Numbered from the stretch's first letter, positions 1 through 9,645 are shown. The stretch is 64,000 nucleotides of DNA from Clostridium vitabionis (GCF_015351765.1 NZ_JADKQA010000001.1:124001-188000); one strand, 5' to 3'. Numbers and translations: made by a program. The notes: a model not told the origin generated them from the letters alone.

Positions 1-1
1 G

Positions 2-3000
2 ACATTTTACGTTTATTCGGTCACGGCATACCCTAAGGCGGATTTCCCCGATGATCTCACCATCCACAATACCATCGACGTGACCATGACGGGGACCGAT
101 GACAAGATTGACCATGTTCTCAGCAGCACGGCATCCTGGGTGTGGGAGGAGTATCAGAGAAAGCCACATCTGGGCTACATCCATATCCACAAAGTCTACA
201 ATCACCCCGGCGTGGCAAAGGACACTGCGGTGGAACCGGCGTTTCTGGATGTGCTGAAAGCCTCCATGGATCAGGGCAGCGACCAGGCGCTGCCGTACTC
301 GTGGACAGTCAGCATCGATGGCGACCGGACGGACGAGCGGTTTGACCACCCGGACTATTCCTATACCTATGCCCTGATGGATGATCTGCAGTATGCGGAC
401 ACGAACCGGAATCAGTACCGGTTAATGTCCTATGAGGACTATTACTACAAGGATATCTCTTTCCGAAATACAGAAAGATCTCTGGTGGATATTTACGGCG
501 ATCAGAGCGAGACGGCAGTCGACGGGGAAGAGTTCCGGATTTATGTCATGACGGCTGCGCAGCCTGGGGAATGGCAGCTGACGGACACGGTCGCCTATGG
601 CGATATCAATCAGTATCAAATCCCGGACAGCTGGTATTCCGAGGGAATTTACCGGATCAAGGCCGAACATAAAACCCAGTCCGGCATCTTCTCGTTCCGG
701 ATCAACGCCACGACGGTTCTTCGGGCGGATTCCCCGCTCTTTACCTCGTACACGTCGGATTCCTCTGTGTCGCAGATCCGGATCTGCAATGTGTGTGCGG
801 AGGCGGCTCTGGTGGACGGGCAGTACCGCTCCGAGCGCGGAGGGAGATGGCCCACGTCGACGGATGTCAGCGTGGACGATTATGATCAGGAAAATTACGG
901 CTGTCTGACCGTTCGGGACTTTGACACCGTAACGCTGACACAGGTAAAGGAAAATAATGGCGTCAGCAAAACGGTATACTCTCAGAACAATCCAAACGAA
1001 GGCAAGGTAAACCTCACTTACAATCTGGCAGGCTGGGATGGTTATCAGCTGTACAGTCCTTCCGTACAGACGATACTCTCGGATGCCGGTATCGTCCCGG
1101 ATAAAAATCGGGATCAGGTCGTCCTCTACGATCTGCTGCCGCTGGGCGTCACCTTTGACGCCTCGGAGTCGGTGACTGTCGGGAGACTGACATCGGACAA
1201 GTATAAGAACTCGGCAGGTTCCTGGGATAAGAAGAATGTATCCGTGACCTACGAGGTGACGGATAACTACCGGGGCAGCGGGCGCCAGATGGTCCGGTTC
1301 ATCATCACAGGAACCGAATCGGACAGCAGCTTTACCGAATATTCCTATCCCAACGGGTATATCTGGGGATGCGGCTACGGTGTAAGTTTCAGCGCCTATT
1401 ATCTGTGGAAGGACCGGGATATCGCCAGCGCCGGCGTAAATGTCATGGCCTACACGGTCAAGGACCGCCTGAAAGGCGACGGCACTTACAAGGACGATGG
1501 CACCGGCGTACCCCTCTCTGTCGGCAAGGATACTTCCGGGCAGAGTTATTTCTATGATCCCGAGGATGACGGAATTTCTGAGCAGGCCACAGTAAAGTAC
1601 GCCCAGGCGTCCAACAGCGGCACGGATGTTGTCTCGGCGAAGTCCGGGATTGTCAAGAAGGTCCGGGCCGATGAAGACTACTACGCGGAGTTTGCCTCGT
1701 CGGCCACAGTGATGACGGGCAAGACCTACACCTATGAGCTGACGGTGCAGAACGGCATCTACGATACCGGCGGACTGATCATTTATGACCATCTGGAAAA
1801 TGCAATTAAGGACCGCGCGGATGAGGAGACCGGTTTTGACGATGCCGACTGGAAGGGAACCTTTGTCGGCACATCGGTGAAATCCGCCGAGGCTGCCGGA
1901 GTATCGCCCGTTGTGTGGTATTCCGCTGACCGGGACCAGGAAATGGATCTTAGTGCGGCCGGATGGGTCAAGGCAGAGGATTGGGATCAGGATCTGTCCG
2001 AGGTGCGGTCGGTGGCCTTCGACCTCAGCAAAAAGACGGACGGCACCGATTATCTGCTTGATCCTTCAGGAACGATCAAGGTTCAGGTTACCATGAAGGC
2101 ACCGGAGACCAAGCCGGATGCAGAGTATGCCTACAATAACCCGGCCTTCAGTTCCTATACGCTGATGGACGGGACAACAAAGTCAGAGACCAAACTTGTG
2201 GTCGGCAACAGTGTTCAGGTAAAACTGGCGGAGCAGGCAGGTTTTGCCGTCGAGAAAAGGTCCGTGGACGGAGACGGCGCCCCGGTGAATGCCCGCTTCC
2301 CCTTCCGGATCACCGTGGACGGGGAGGTATTCTCTCAGAAGGAATATACGCTTTATCAGAACGGGACACCGGACGGGAAGGTTCACTCCACCGACACCAA
2401 TGGCCTTCTCTATCTTCAGGCTGGGGAGAGAGCGGTCTTTGCCTCTGTTCCGGAAGGGAAGAGCTATACCGTCGAGGAGCTGAGCGGAGACAACTGGTAT
2501 GCGGATGGCGGAAAACTGCGCTCGGGAACCTTTGCGAATGAGGGAACCCAGGAAGAGGTATTCGCCAACCACTATAAAGCAAAAATCTATTTTGAGAAGA
2601 GAATCGACCGCCAGCAGGATTTCGGGAGCGCGGATACCGACGAGTTCACGTTCCAGCTGCTCCTGAACGGCCAGCCGGCGGCAGATATAGAGTATTACCT
2701 GGTCGACCGGGCGGCGGATTACCGGACGAGCCCGGAAAAAGACGGGGAAGTCCACACCACGGACAGCGATGGGAACTTCAAGCTCACCGCGCAGCAGAGG
2801 GCCCTTTTCGTGGTGACCTCGGGAACGGAGTACAGCATAACGGAAAAGGAGTACGGGAGCGCATATACGTGTGATCAGCCGCAGATTTCCGGGACGGCGT
2901 CCAGAGCTTCGCAGCTGACCTATATCACGAATACTTATACCTATAAGTATCTCACGGTGGGAAAGCAGCTGACCGTTCCCGATGGGGTGACTGTGCCAGA

Positions 3001-6000
3001 TTATGCTTATTCCTTTATCCTGAAGCTGAATGGAGAACCTGTGGCCGGTCAGGTCTATGAACTGTACACTTATAAAGAAGGGGATGGCCAGGACGCTTCC
3101 GCCAGCGGGACCTGGGAAAAGACCGGAACGGAAAAGACCGATGCGGACGGGCGATTCACCCTGACGCTGGAACAGCGGGCGAGATTTATCTATCTGCCCC
3201 AGGGAGCGGCCTATGAAGTGTCTGAGGAGACCGGCAGCCTTCCGGAGGGCATTGTCCCGGACGGGGATTCGACGGTCTCCGGCGATCTTCCCACTTACTC
3301 CCTGGGCAAGACCGTCGTGCTGAAAAATAAGAGCACCCGCCATTCCCTGGCGATAACCAAGAACCTGATGACGACAGGGAGTGACAGCACGACGGAGTTC
3401 CGCTTCCTGGTGACGGTCAATGGAAATCTGTATACCGGTCAGGAATATACGAGATATCTTGCGGACGGCAGCACGGAGACCCTCACCACCGACAGCCAGG
3501 ATGGCACGCTGGTTCTCCGGAACGGAGAAAAGGCGGTTTTCCAGAATCTGTCGGAAGGAGACAAGGTTACTGTAAAGGAAGAGAAAAATGACAATTACAC
3601 GCAGGTGATCCCGAAGGACGGCGCATCGTGGAACGGCGTGATTTCCGGAGGCACGGACCAGGCGGAAGCGGCATTTACCAACGGGGATAATAAGAATGTC
3701 CTCTTTGTCTCGAAATCCGTCCAGTCCAGTATTCCTGGCCTCGCCGAGGATTCCAAGTGGACCTACTCCTTTGGAAAATGGTCTGCCGGAGGCTACACCT
3801 ATTACTTCCGGATCACGGTAAACGGCCAGCCGTATGCCAGACAATCCTTCCAGGTGTCCTCCACCGATGGAAACGTGAAGACACTGAAGACGGACAGCAA
3901 TGGCGTTTTCACTCTGAATGCCACGCAGGTGGCAATGTTCGGCAATTTGCAGGACGGCGACAGCTATAAAGTGGAGGAAGTGAGCCGGTGGGGGCAGAAC
4001 GCGCCCGTTGACGGTTGGCAGAGCGGAGATACCCTTTACCACCACGACACAGGGGAACAGTACAGTGCGCCGTTCTACTGGCGGCAGATTCTTCCGGAGG
4101 ATAACGCGGAGACGGGAACCATGGACGGCACAGCCAAGGCAGCGGCCTTCACGAATGAGCTGACGATGGCGGGCAGCCTGGAAATCCGGAAGATGATCAA
4201 TACCGGATGGGCGACGGATGCCAGCGATTATTTCCCGGACTATGACGGCCTCTATGTTTTAAAGCTCCGGCTTACTCTCCGGGGCGCGGATGGCAGCCTG
4301 CTGACCGGTCCGGATACGATTGTCCAGCCACCCGAGATTGATGAGGGAGAATTCCAGATCGACGATGATGGCCTGATCACCATTTCCACCCATTATCTTG
4401 GCGATCTCAATGATTTTTATCTCACGATTCCGGCGGGATATGACTACAAGCTGGAGGAGGTCGACGCCAGTCCGGTATCCATCCTGGGAAAACTCGGTGC
4501 TGTGGCCGTTTTGGACTGGACAACCTACCAGAAACCGGAAATGGATGCCGAGGGCTTTGTCCTCTACAAGAACAATGGCAGCGGCGGAGGACATTATCAG
4601 TTTGACTTTTTGAACATCAATTCCACTTACAAATTCAAGGTTTACAAGGAAGCGGAAGGGGGAAATGCAGACCGGACCTTTACCTATACCCTCTACAAAT
4701 CTGACGCGAGGGTGTACAGCTACGATGAGATCTCCGGCAAGTATGACGAAGACGCAGATTCCAGTTACCAATTTGTCCCAATGCCCAATGCGTCCTATGA
4801 TCTCTACAACGCGGCGGAGGGAACAAAGCTTGGGACTTACGAGACGGATGCCAATGGACAGTTTACCTTGAAAGCGGGGCAGTACGCGGAATTTACGGGA
4901 TACCGGAACTATTCCTGGAGCGGTGTTTCTCCGGACGGCTACTGGAACCGCCACCCCGATGATGATGATATTCTGTACAAAGTGGTCGAGACGCCCTATG
5001 CGGATTACGACCCACAGGTCACGGTGGTTCACCACAGCTTTAATAATCAGGGCAAGTGGATTGGCGGTTATGAGGATCCGGACACGGGGAATTGGATACC
5101 GGGTCATGAGGAACATGCCGATGATGTGACGACGACGGTGACCAGAGGAAATGCGGGCACATTGATGGCTGCGGATACGATCACCTTTAAAAATGTCTAC
5201 GGCAGTACTTCGGCCCTCGTCGTTCAGAAGACGGTAAGGACGATGCCGGGCGCTGCGGCTGATGCAGATGAGGAGTTTTCGTTTGTCCTCAAGGTCAACG
5301 GACAGCCCTATGCAAACCAGGAGTACACGATCGTCGGTGCGGATGGAGCGGAGCGGAAAGATGTTCAGACGGTTGACGGCATCGATGTCACCTATCCCTG
5401 GAAGACCGATTCCCTTGGCCGGTTCACATTAAAGGCCGGGGAGTATGCGAAGTTTAACTGGATCGGCACAGGAAGCACGTATACTGTGACGGAGGAGGCG
5501 AAGGACGGATATACCCAGATTGAGCCGGCACAGGGTGCGGACCGCAGCGGCGTGATGACCGAGGAAGGCGCCAAGGCAGAATTTGTCAATCTGTCGGACG
5601 AGACGCCGAAATCGGACGGGAAGACTCTTCGGGTCAGCAAGCAGATTATGCAGGCCGACGGCACGAACGCGGCGCCGGACGAAGAATTTACCTTCCGGGT
5701 GTCTATGGATGGAAATGCCTACGCCGGCAGGGAGTACTCGGTCTATGACCAGGACGGCACGCTGATCCGGAGCGGAGAGCTCACGGACGGCGAAGGAAAA
5801 TTGACCATTGCCGGAAACCAGTACGCGTATTTCAAAAATCTTCCGGATAATTCCGACTATCAGGTGGAGGAGATCCTGGCGCAGGACAGCAGCTTCCACC
5901 CGGTGGGGAAGACGACAATCGCCGGTTCCACAGACGAGGGCAGCGCCAAAGCGGTATTTGTCAATGCCTACGGTTATCTGGCGGTGACGAAGCAGGTGGT

Positions 6001-7132
6001 GAGCGCAGTGGGAGAGACTGCCCCGGCGGAGGATGAATTTACCTTTGTGATTACCCAGGGGGATACTCCTGCTGCGGGTCAGAAGTATGAGCTGCTGAAC
6101 GCCCAGGGAGAAAAACAGGCCGAGGGTATGACAGGGGAAGACGGCACATTTACCCTGAAAGCGGGCGAATATGCGCTCTTCACGGGCCTCACCCAGGGAG
6201 AACAATATCAGATCAGAGAGGAGGCAAAGAAATATTACCGGCAGACGGTTCCGGCTAAGGAGGAAGGCTTAAGTGTAGTTCCCGGAGAAATACCGGAGAC
6301 CGAGACCTTCGTAAACCGCTACTCCAGAACCACCAACCTGGAGATCACAAAATCTGTGCGGGATGCCGAGGACAACACCGTGTTCCCGGCGCAGACATTC
6401 ACCTTCCAGATCCTGGTCGGCGGCAAGCCTTTCAGCAACAGAAGCTATGTTCTCTATGGCGCTGACGGGAAGCAGGATGGATCAACGATGTTCACCGACG
6501 GAGATGGAAAACTTCAGCTCCGTGCGGGGGAGACAGCAGCGATGCAGGGCATTGTCTCCGGCGCACAGTATCTGGTGAAGGAATGTGACATTCCGGACGG
6601 CTACACTGCAGATCAGGAAGAGCTCTCGGGCACTGCGTCCACGGAGGCGGTGGCGGCATTTGTCAACCGACAGAAGAAGCCGACACCGGATCATCCGACG
6701 ATGCCTGGAGATGATCATCCAACGACACCTGGGGACGATCATCCGGCAACGCCTGGGGACACGCCGCATAATCCCGACCAGCCGACTCAGCCGAATTCGC
6801 CTGACGGCGGTCATTCCGACGGTCATTCCGGCGGCGGTGGAGGCAATCCGAGCCGCAGCTCCGGCGGGAATGGAGGCAATGGCAGTTCTACCGTCAATGT
6901 ACCGGGGGAGAAGTATGAAACGCCGACGGACAGTGGAGAAGAGACGGTTCCCGGGGAACCGGAAAAAACCGGGACGGCGCCTGAACAGGGTACAGAAAGC
7001 GGCCCGAGGGTGATGCGCAGACCGGCGACCGGAGACAACTCTCACACAGTCTTGTGGGGAACGGTCAGCCTTGCGGCATTGGCGGCGTTACTGGCGCTGT
7101 TGATCAGATATAAGAAGAATAAGAGAAGGTAA
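2..7132 (+). CDS. Giant Cna-B-like repeat surface adhesin, sortase-anchored (5' partial)
   Basis: The frame is open from base 2, so the gene starts upstream and about 2,376 codons are visible; the GTG at 80 is internal. The first ~720 residues are an adhesin-like head. About 11 tandem domains of 100-190 residues follow, each beginning with a strand like 'LxVxKxV', carrying a TDxxGxFTLxxGExAxF turn and ending near 'xAxFVN', as in SpaA/Cna B-type or related prealbumin-like folds. A Pro/Gly/Ser linker with PGDDHPxTPGDD repeats leads to a C-terminal signal: RPATGD (codon at 7019), a hydrophobic helix and RYKKNKRR. This is the plan of a cell-wall-linked fibrous protein. RPATG departs from LPxTG. 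No sortase is in the window. The ligand is unknown. Confidence 0.9.
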   Translation, partial: TFYVYSVTAYPKADFPDDLTIHNTIDVTMTGTDDKIDHVLSSTASWVWEEYQRKPHLGYIHIHKVYNHPGVAKDTAVEPAFLDVLKASMDQGSDQALPYSWTVSIDGDRTDERFDHPDYSYTYALMDDLQYADTNRNQYRLMSYEDYYYKDISFRNTERSLVDIYGDQSETAVDGEEFRIYVMTAAQPGEWQLTDTVAYGDINQYQIPDSWYSEGIYRIKAEHKTQSGIFSFRINATTVLRADSPLFTSYTSDSSVSQIRICNVCAEAALVDGQYRSERGGRWPTSTDVSVDDYDQENYGCLTVRDFDTVTLTQVKENNGVSKTVYSQNNPNEGKVNLTYNLAGWDGYQLYSPSVQTILSDAGIVPDKNRDQVVLYDLLPLGVTFDASESVTVGRLTSDKYKNSAGSWDKKNVSVTYEVTDNYRGSGRQMVRFIITGTESDSSFTEYSYPNGYIWGCGYGVSFSAYYLWKDRDIASAGVNVMAYTVKDRLKGDGTYKDDGTGVPLSVGKDTSGQSYFYDPEDDGISEQATVKYAQASNSGTDVVSAKSGIVKKVRADEDYYAEFASSATVMTGKTYTYELTVQNGIYDTGGLIIYDHLENAIKDRADEETGFDDADWKGTFVGTSVKSAEAAGVSPVVWYSADRDQEMDLSAAGWVKAEDWDQDLSEVRSVAFDLSKKTDGTDYLLDPSGTIKVQVTMKAPETKPDAEYAYNNPAFSSYTLMDGTTKSETKLVVGNSVQVKLAEQAGFAVEKRSVDGDGAPVNARFPFRITVDGEVFSQKEYTLYQNGTPDGKVHSTDTNGLLYLQAGERAVFASVPEGKSYTVEELSGDNWYADGGKLRSGTFANEGTQEEVFANHYKAKIYFEKRIDRQQDFGSADTDEFTFQLLLNGQPAADIEYYLVDRAADYRTSPEKDGEVHTTDSDGNFKLTAQQRALFVVTSGTEYSITEKEYGSAYTCDQPQISGTASRASQLTYITNTYTYKYLTVGKQLTVPDGVTVPDYAYSFILKLNGEPVAGQVYELYTYKEGDGQDASASGTWEKTGTEKTDADGRFTLTLEQRARFIYLPQGAAYEVSEETGSLPEGIVPDGDSTVSGDLPTYSLGKTVVLKNKSTRHSLAITKNLMTTGSDSTTEFRFLVTVNGNLYTGQEYTRYLADGSTETLTTDSQDGTLVLRNGEKAVFQNLSEGDKVTVKEEKNDNYTQVIPKDGASWNGVISGGTDQAEAAFTNGDNKNVLFVSKSVQSSIPGLAEDSKWTYSFGKWSAGGYTYYFRITVNGQPYARQSFQVSSTDGNVKTLKTDSNGVFTLNATQVAMFGNLQDGDSYKVEEVSRWGQNAPVDGWQSGDTLYHHDTGEQYSAPFYWRQILPEDNAETGTMDGTAKAAAFTNELTMAGSLEIRKMINTGWATDASDYFPDYDGLYVLKLRLTLRGADGSLLTGPDTIVQPPEIDEGEFQIDDDGLITISTHYLGDLNDFYLTIPAGYDYKLEEVDASPVSILGKLGAVAVLDWTTYQKPEMDAEGFVLYKNNGSGGGHYQFDFLNINSTYKFKVYKEAEGGNADRTFTYTLYKSDARVYSYDEISGKYDEDADSSYQFVPMPNASYDLYNAAEGTKLGTYETDANGQFTLKAGQYAEFTGYRNYSWSGVSPDGYWNRHPDDDDILYKVVETPYADYDPQVTVVHHSFNNQGKWIGGYEDPDTGNWIPGHEEHADDVTTTVTRGNAGTLMAADTITFKNVYGSTSALVVQKTVRTMPGAAADADEEFSFVLKVNGQPYANQEYTIVGADGAERKDVQTVDGIDVTYPWKTDSLGRFTLKAGEYAKFNWIGTGSTYTVTEEAKDGYTQIEPAQGADRSGVMTEEGAKAEFVNLSDETPKSDGKTLRVSKQIMQADGTNAAPDEEFTFRVSMDGNAYAGREYSVYDQDGTLIRSGELTDGEGKLTIAGNQYAYFKNLPDNSDYQVEEILAQDSSFHPVGKTTIAGSTDEGSAKAVFVNAYGYLAVTKQVVSAVGETAPAEDEFTFVITQGDTPAAGQKYELLNAQGEKQAEGMTGEDGTFTLKAGEYALFTGLTQGEQYQIREEAKKYYRQTVPAKEEGLSVVPGEIPETETFVNRYSRTTNLEITKSVRDAEDNTVFPAQTFTFQILVGGKPFSNRSYVLYGADGKQDGSTMFTDGDGKLQLRAGETAAMQGIVSGAQYLVKECDIPDGYTADQEELSGTASTEAVAAFVNRQKKPTPDHPTMPGDDHPTTPGDDHPATPGDTPHNPDQPTQPNSPDGGHSDGHSGGGGGNPSRSSGGNGGNGSSTVNVPGEKYETPTDSGEETVPGEPEKTGTAPEQGTESGPRVMRRPATGDNSHTVLWGTVSLAALAALLALLIRYKKNKRR

Positions 7133-7144
7133 GACGATAACATA

Positions 7145-7185
7145 GGGAAGGCACTGGACAGGGATTGTCCGGGGCCTTCCCTTGT
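7145..7185 (+). terminator. Hairpin downstream of adhesin gene
   Basis: GGGAAGGC (7145-7152) pairs with GCCTTCCC (7174-7181), and inner arms GGACA/TGTCC (7156-7160/7166-7170) extend the stem. The T-tract is weak (TTGTCT), so termination may be partial. It lies 13 bases after the adhesin stop codon. Confidence 0.6.
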
Positions 7186-7338
7186 CTGCTCTCGAACCGG
7201 GGATTGCCGTGTACTTTAAGATAATCCGGGACGAGCGCCGGACAAGGTGCAATTTACCCAGAATTTACAGGGAGAGGATTGTTTTCCTCTGCTGTATCGG
7301 TCACAATAAAAACGGGATTGTTTCTAAGGAGTCAGATC

Positions 7339-7938
7339 ATGATCAATATGCTGCGTATGCTTTTATCCGTTCCGCCCTATGGGCCGGTGGCCTTTGTCGC
7401 AGTGGTCGGCGTGGGCGTAATGATGGTGGGATTCCTTCTGTCTGATGTCTCGGATCTTCATGGACACAGCTCGAGGATAGAGCCGATACGGGAAGGTATT
7501 GTGTGGTGCGGAGTGCTGCTTGTCCTTGCGCCTTTACTTATCCTGACCGCGGCTTTCACTGTTTATATGGCGCGGAACGGGGAAATGAGTTTACCACTGG
7601 CGCTGGCGATGCTGGTTCTTTTTGCGGCGTTTACTGTGGGCTCTGTGGTTTCCGTGAAGGGAATCATCGAATTTAAGCGGAATCTGCCGTATTTCCTGCA
7701 CCCGCGCACCGCCCACCTGTCGCAGTGCAGGTTCTCTGAGGATGGATGCGATGTCATATTCTATCGGGTCGGTGGAACGGATGAGCAGGGGGAATACCGC
7801 CTCTTCCGTCTCAAGCACAAGGAGTGGCAGGAGGGCAGGCAGGCCTTGAAGGAATACGGCAGTGATCTGTTTCATGCGACAGTCACCTATCTGCCGCACG
7901 GAGACGTCGTCGTGGGCTTTCACTGGGACTGGAGGTAA
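7339..7938 (+). CDS. Small membrane protein, unknown function
   Basis: A 199-residue protein. The start at 7339 is preferred over an upstream in-frame start at 7279 because AAGGAG lies 7 bases before it (7326-7331). There are three likely membrane segments: residues ~8-35 (GPVAFVAVVGVGVMMVGFLL), ~53-76 and ~86-107. A soluble C-terminal part of about 90 residues follows. It resembles the DUF3592-like architecture in outline only, and I do not recognise the family. Its stop overlaps the ATG of the next gene by one base, so the two are probably co-translated. Its first ~25 codons are duplicated almost exactly at 10100-10172. Confidence 0.7.
   Translation: MINMLRMLLSVPPYGPVAFVAVVGVGVMMVGFLLSDVSDLHGHSSRIEPIREGIVWCGVLLVLAPLLILTAAFTVYMARNGEMSLPLALAMLVLFAAFTVGSVVSVKGIIEFKRNLPYFLHPRTAHLSQCRFSEDGCDVIFYRVGGTDEQGEYRLFRLKHKEWQEGRQALKEYGSDLFHATVTYLPHGDVVVGFHWDWR
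7343..7415. repeat. 73-bp direct repeat, copy A (5' end of the membrane-protein gene)
   Basis: 71 of 73 bases match 10100-10172 in the same orientation. This copy begins at the fifth base of the coding sequence and belongs to an intact gene, while the distal copy has no gene after it. Confidence 0.9.
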
Positions 7939-8330
7939 TGGCTGTGGATGAGGTGATGCAGAAAATTCAATTCTTCTTTGCCGGACATGATGGTATCTAT
8001 CCACTGTTCGAAATGTTCCAGAGCAAGCTTCTTGAGGAATTTCCGGATACCAGGATCAAGGTGTCGAAAACACAGATCTCCTACTATAACCGGCACATGT
8101 ATGCCTGTGTATCTTTTCTCCGGGTGAAAAAGAAGGCGGAACTGCCCGCTGCCTATTTTGTGCTGACACTGGGGATGCCTGCACCGCTGTCATCTTCCCG
8201 GCCGGCGGTCATCACTGAGCCATATCCGGGAAGATGGACAACACATTTTGTGATCAGCAGCTCAGCGGAGCTGGATGAAGAACTGTTTAACTGGATCGGA
8301 CGGGCATATGATTTTGCGGAGAGGAAATAA
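7938..8330 (+). CDS. DUF5655-like small protein
   Basis: A 130-residue soluble protein. The stretch from 'IQFFFAGHDGIYPLFEMFQSKL' through the central YYNRHMYACVSFLRVK block and the WTTHFVISS block looks like the DUF5655 domain, usually of unknown role and sometimes attached to DNA-modifying or transport proteins. The start codon shares an A with the stop of the upstream membrane protein (TAATG), so expression is coupled. A strong terminator follows at 8351. The family call is from memory of the motif layout; no enzymatic role can be read from it. Confidence 0.6.
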   Translation: MAVDEVMQKIQFFFAGHDGIYPLFEMFQSKLLEEFPDTRIKVSKTQISYYNRHMYACVSFLRVKKKAELPAAYFVLTLGMPAPLSSSRPAVITEPYPGRWTTHFVISSSAELDEELFNWIGRAYDFAERK

Positions 8331-8350
8331 CCCTGCGGCCGGACAAAGAA

Positions 8351-8392
8351 AAAACGCTGGAAACTCGTGATGTTACAGTTTCCAGCGTTTTT
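8351..8392. terminator. Strong rho-independent terminator
   Basis: A perfect 15-bp inverted repeat, AAAACGCTGGAAACT (8351-8365) and its complement (8377-8391), has an 11-base loop. The A-tract on the left and T-tract on the right suit termination in both directions. It ends the two-gene unit at 7339-8330. Confidence 0.9.
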
Positions 8393-8477
8393 CAGCCCTT
8401 AATTTGCTGCGGTATTCTGTATTATTTTGAAATTCCTTCAAGGATCAGAGAACTTTTTTATATCGCTATTGACAAGG

Positions 8478-8617
8478 GTGTCCGCCTGCGTGAGCGTTCC
8501 GGAGGAGGATATCCGAGCGATCCTGAGCCACGGCTACACTTTCCGCAACAACATTCAGCCCATCACCAACATGGAAAAGTCCTTTTTACTGTGGATGAGC
8601 TGAGCGGCATCGTCTAG
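8478..8617 (+). pseudogene. Remnant of an HD-domain hydrolase (C-terminal piece, frameshifted)
   Basis: One frame reads VSVPEEDIRAILSHGY, then NNIQPITNMEKS. The frame must then shift within the TTTTT run at 8583 to continue as FTVDELSGIV before TAG at 8617. From memory, this 'ITNMEK-LFTVDEL-GIV' block is typical of a family of small HD phosphohydrolases in Clostridia. No start codon, HD motif or C-terminus remains. It sits in a stretch of 650 bases without an intact gene. Confidence 0.55.
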
Positions 8618-8800
8618 GCGGCGGTTCGATAGCCGGGGGATGAACGCGGTCAACGATCTCTCGTACATGATCCCTGAGGCGACTGCGGAGGTGCAGCTCT
8701 ACCAGCCGCCGCTGTCCGTGCGGTTCAGCTTGGCCCAGAATTCCTGCAGCATCCTGAAGAAGATCGCCGAGGTCATCAAGCTGGGAACCGGTTTATCGCG
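8618..8800 (+). pseudogene. Remnant of a PFL-type glycyl-radical enzyme
   Basis: The frame reads FDSRGMNAVNDLSYM, then VQLYQPPLSVRFS and KKIAEVIKLGTG. This resembles the central part of the pyruvate formate-lyase/diol dehydratase/choline lyase family (NAVNxLTYM, QPxLSVR and ExIKLGxGxP blocks). The active-site cysteine and glycine-radical regions are missing. It abuts the HD remnant, so deletions joined two unrelated dead genes. Bases 8801-8886 hold further short coding-like scraps that I cannot place. Confidence 0.5.
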
Positions 8801-8886
8801 CCCGGGAGGGGAAAGTTCCCGTCAGCGAGGAGGAACTCAGGGCGTAGGCTTAGAATGGTGGAAGAAAGCAATCAAGCAATGAAGTT

Positions 8887-8947
8887 GTACGATTAAACGG
8901 ATTAATCGTGCGAATGTGTTGCGCATTTTGTCCGAATCCGATATAAT
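8887..8947 (+). promoter_or_regulatory. Promoter and candidate operator of the toxin-antitoxin pair
   Basis: TTGCGC (8919-8924) and TATAAT (8942-8947) are separated by 17 bases. Just upstream, CGATTAA (8890-8896) and TTAATCG (8902-8908) form a 7-bp inverted repeat with a 5-base centre, extendable to an imperfect 10 bp. This is a suitable binding site for the antitoxin or the complex, as is usual for autoregulated type II modules. Confidence 0.65.
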
Positions 8948-8987
8948 GGAATAAAGGTAAGCAAATCGCGGGAGGAGGATGAAGAGT

Positions 8988-9203
8988 ATGTCAATTACAG
9001 CAACGGAACTGAAAAGTAATCTGGGAAAGTATCTTCTGCTTGCGGCGACGGAGGACATATACATTACGCGCAACGGCAAGGTGGTCGCAAAGCTTTCCAA
9101 TCCCTATCAGGACAGAGTAGACATTGCCAGGTCCCTGTTTGGCATTCTTCCAGATGATGTGACTCTGGAGGAAGCAAGGGAAGAAAGGCTTAGCCAGATA
9201 TGA
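8988..9203 (+). CDS. Type II antitoxin, Phd/YefM-like
   Basis: A 71-residue protein starting MSITATELKSNLGKYL. The Phd/YefM fold is suggested by the N-terminal 'xxATExKxNLGKYL' and the 'IYITRNGKVVAKLSNP' hairpin, which bind DNA and dimerise. The C-terminal ~25 residues (LFGILPDDVTLEEAREERL) would be the disordered tail that wraps the toxin. The ATG at 8988 is preferred: the AGGAGG at 8973-8978 touches the ATG at 8979 but is 9 bases from 8988. It overlaps the toxin gene by four bases (ATGA). Confidence 0.85.
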   Translation: MSITATELKSNLGKYLLLAATEDIYITRNGKVVAKLSNPYQDRVDIARSLFGILPDDVTLEEAREERLSQI

Positions 9204-9634
9204 GAGCGGTTATTGATACATGCATCATTGTAGATGCTCTGCAAAGCCGCGAACCATTCTGCAAGGACGCGCAGTCAATTTTTTTGCTCTGTGCAAATCG
9301 GCGGTTTGACGGTTTTCTGACTGCGAAGGCAGTCACGGATATCTATTATCTGACGCATCGTCAGATGCACAGCGACAAAGAGACTCGTGAGGTTTTGACA
9401 AAGCTCTGCGCATTGTTTGGAATTGCGGACACCACGGCATTGGACATCCGAAGGGCAATTTCTGCGGATGTTTCTGATTTTGAAGATGCGGTGATGATCG
9501 AAACAGCAGTGCGCTCCGGTGCGGACTGTATTGTCACGCGGAACATCAGGGATTATGGCAAATCACCCATTCCTGTATATACACCGGAGGAGTTTGTGAA
9601 ACGGTTTGTGTCAGCAGAAGACGATGAAGAGTAA
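9200..9634 (+). CDS. PIN-domain toxin (VapC-like ribonuclease)
   Basis: A 144-residue PIN domain. Acidic residues sit where the Mg2+-binding site is expected: D6 (VIDTCIIVD), D93/D96 in SDFEDAVM, and D118 in TRNIRDY. PIN toxins cut RNA, often tRNA, and are held inactive by the antitoxin made just upstream. The ATGA overlap with the antitoxin gene shows translational coupling. The pair is flanked on both sides by decayed genes, as expected for a mobile or maintenance module. Its target cannot be inferred. Confidence 0.87.
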   Translation: MRAVIDTCIIVDALQSREPFCKDAQSIFLLCANRRFDGFLTAKAVTDIYYLTHRQMHSDKETREVLTKLCALFGIADTTALDIRRAISADVSDFEDAVMIETAVRSGADCIVTRNIRDYGKSPIPVYTPEEFVKRFVSAEDDEE

Positions 9635-9645
9635 TAAAGCGGGAA

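Noticed and set aside
2183-4045. Long open frames antisense to the adhesin gene, and similar frames opposite glmS (23767-25782) and ntpI (42233-44281)
   Set aside because: They mirror the codon pattern of the real genes in GC-rich DNA, have no ribosome sites and give proteins rich in Arg/His without recognisable motifs.
6690-6780. CRISPR-like short repeats
   Set aside because: The repeats are in-frame codons of the adhesin's proline-rich linker, with no spacers of constant length.
6585-7013. Arg-rich frames over the adhesin's Pro/Gly linker
   Set aside because: Off-frame readings of the repetitive PGDDHP-coding DNA.
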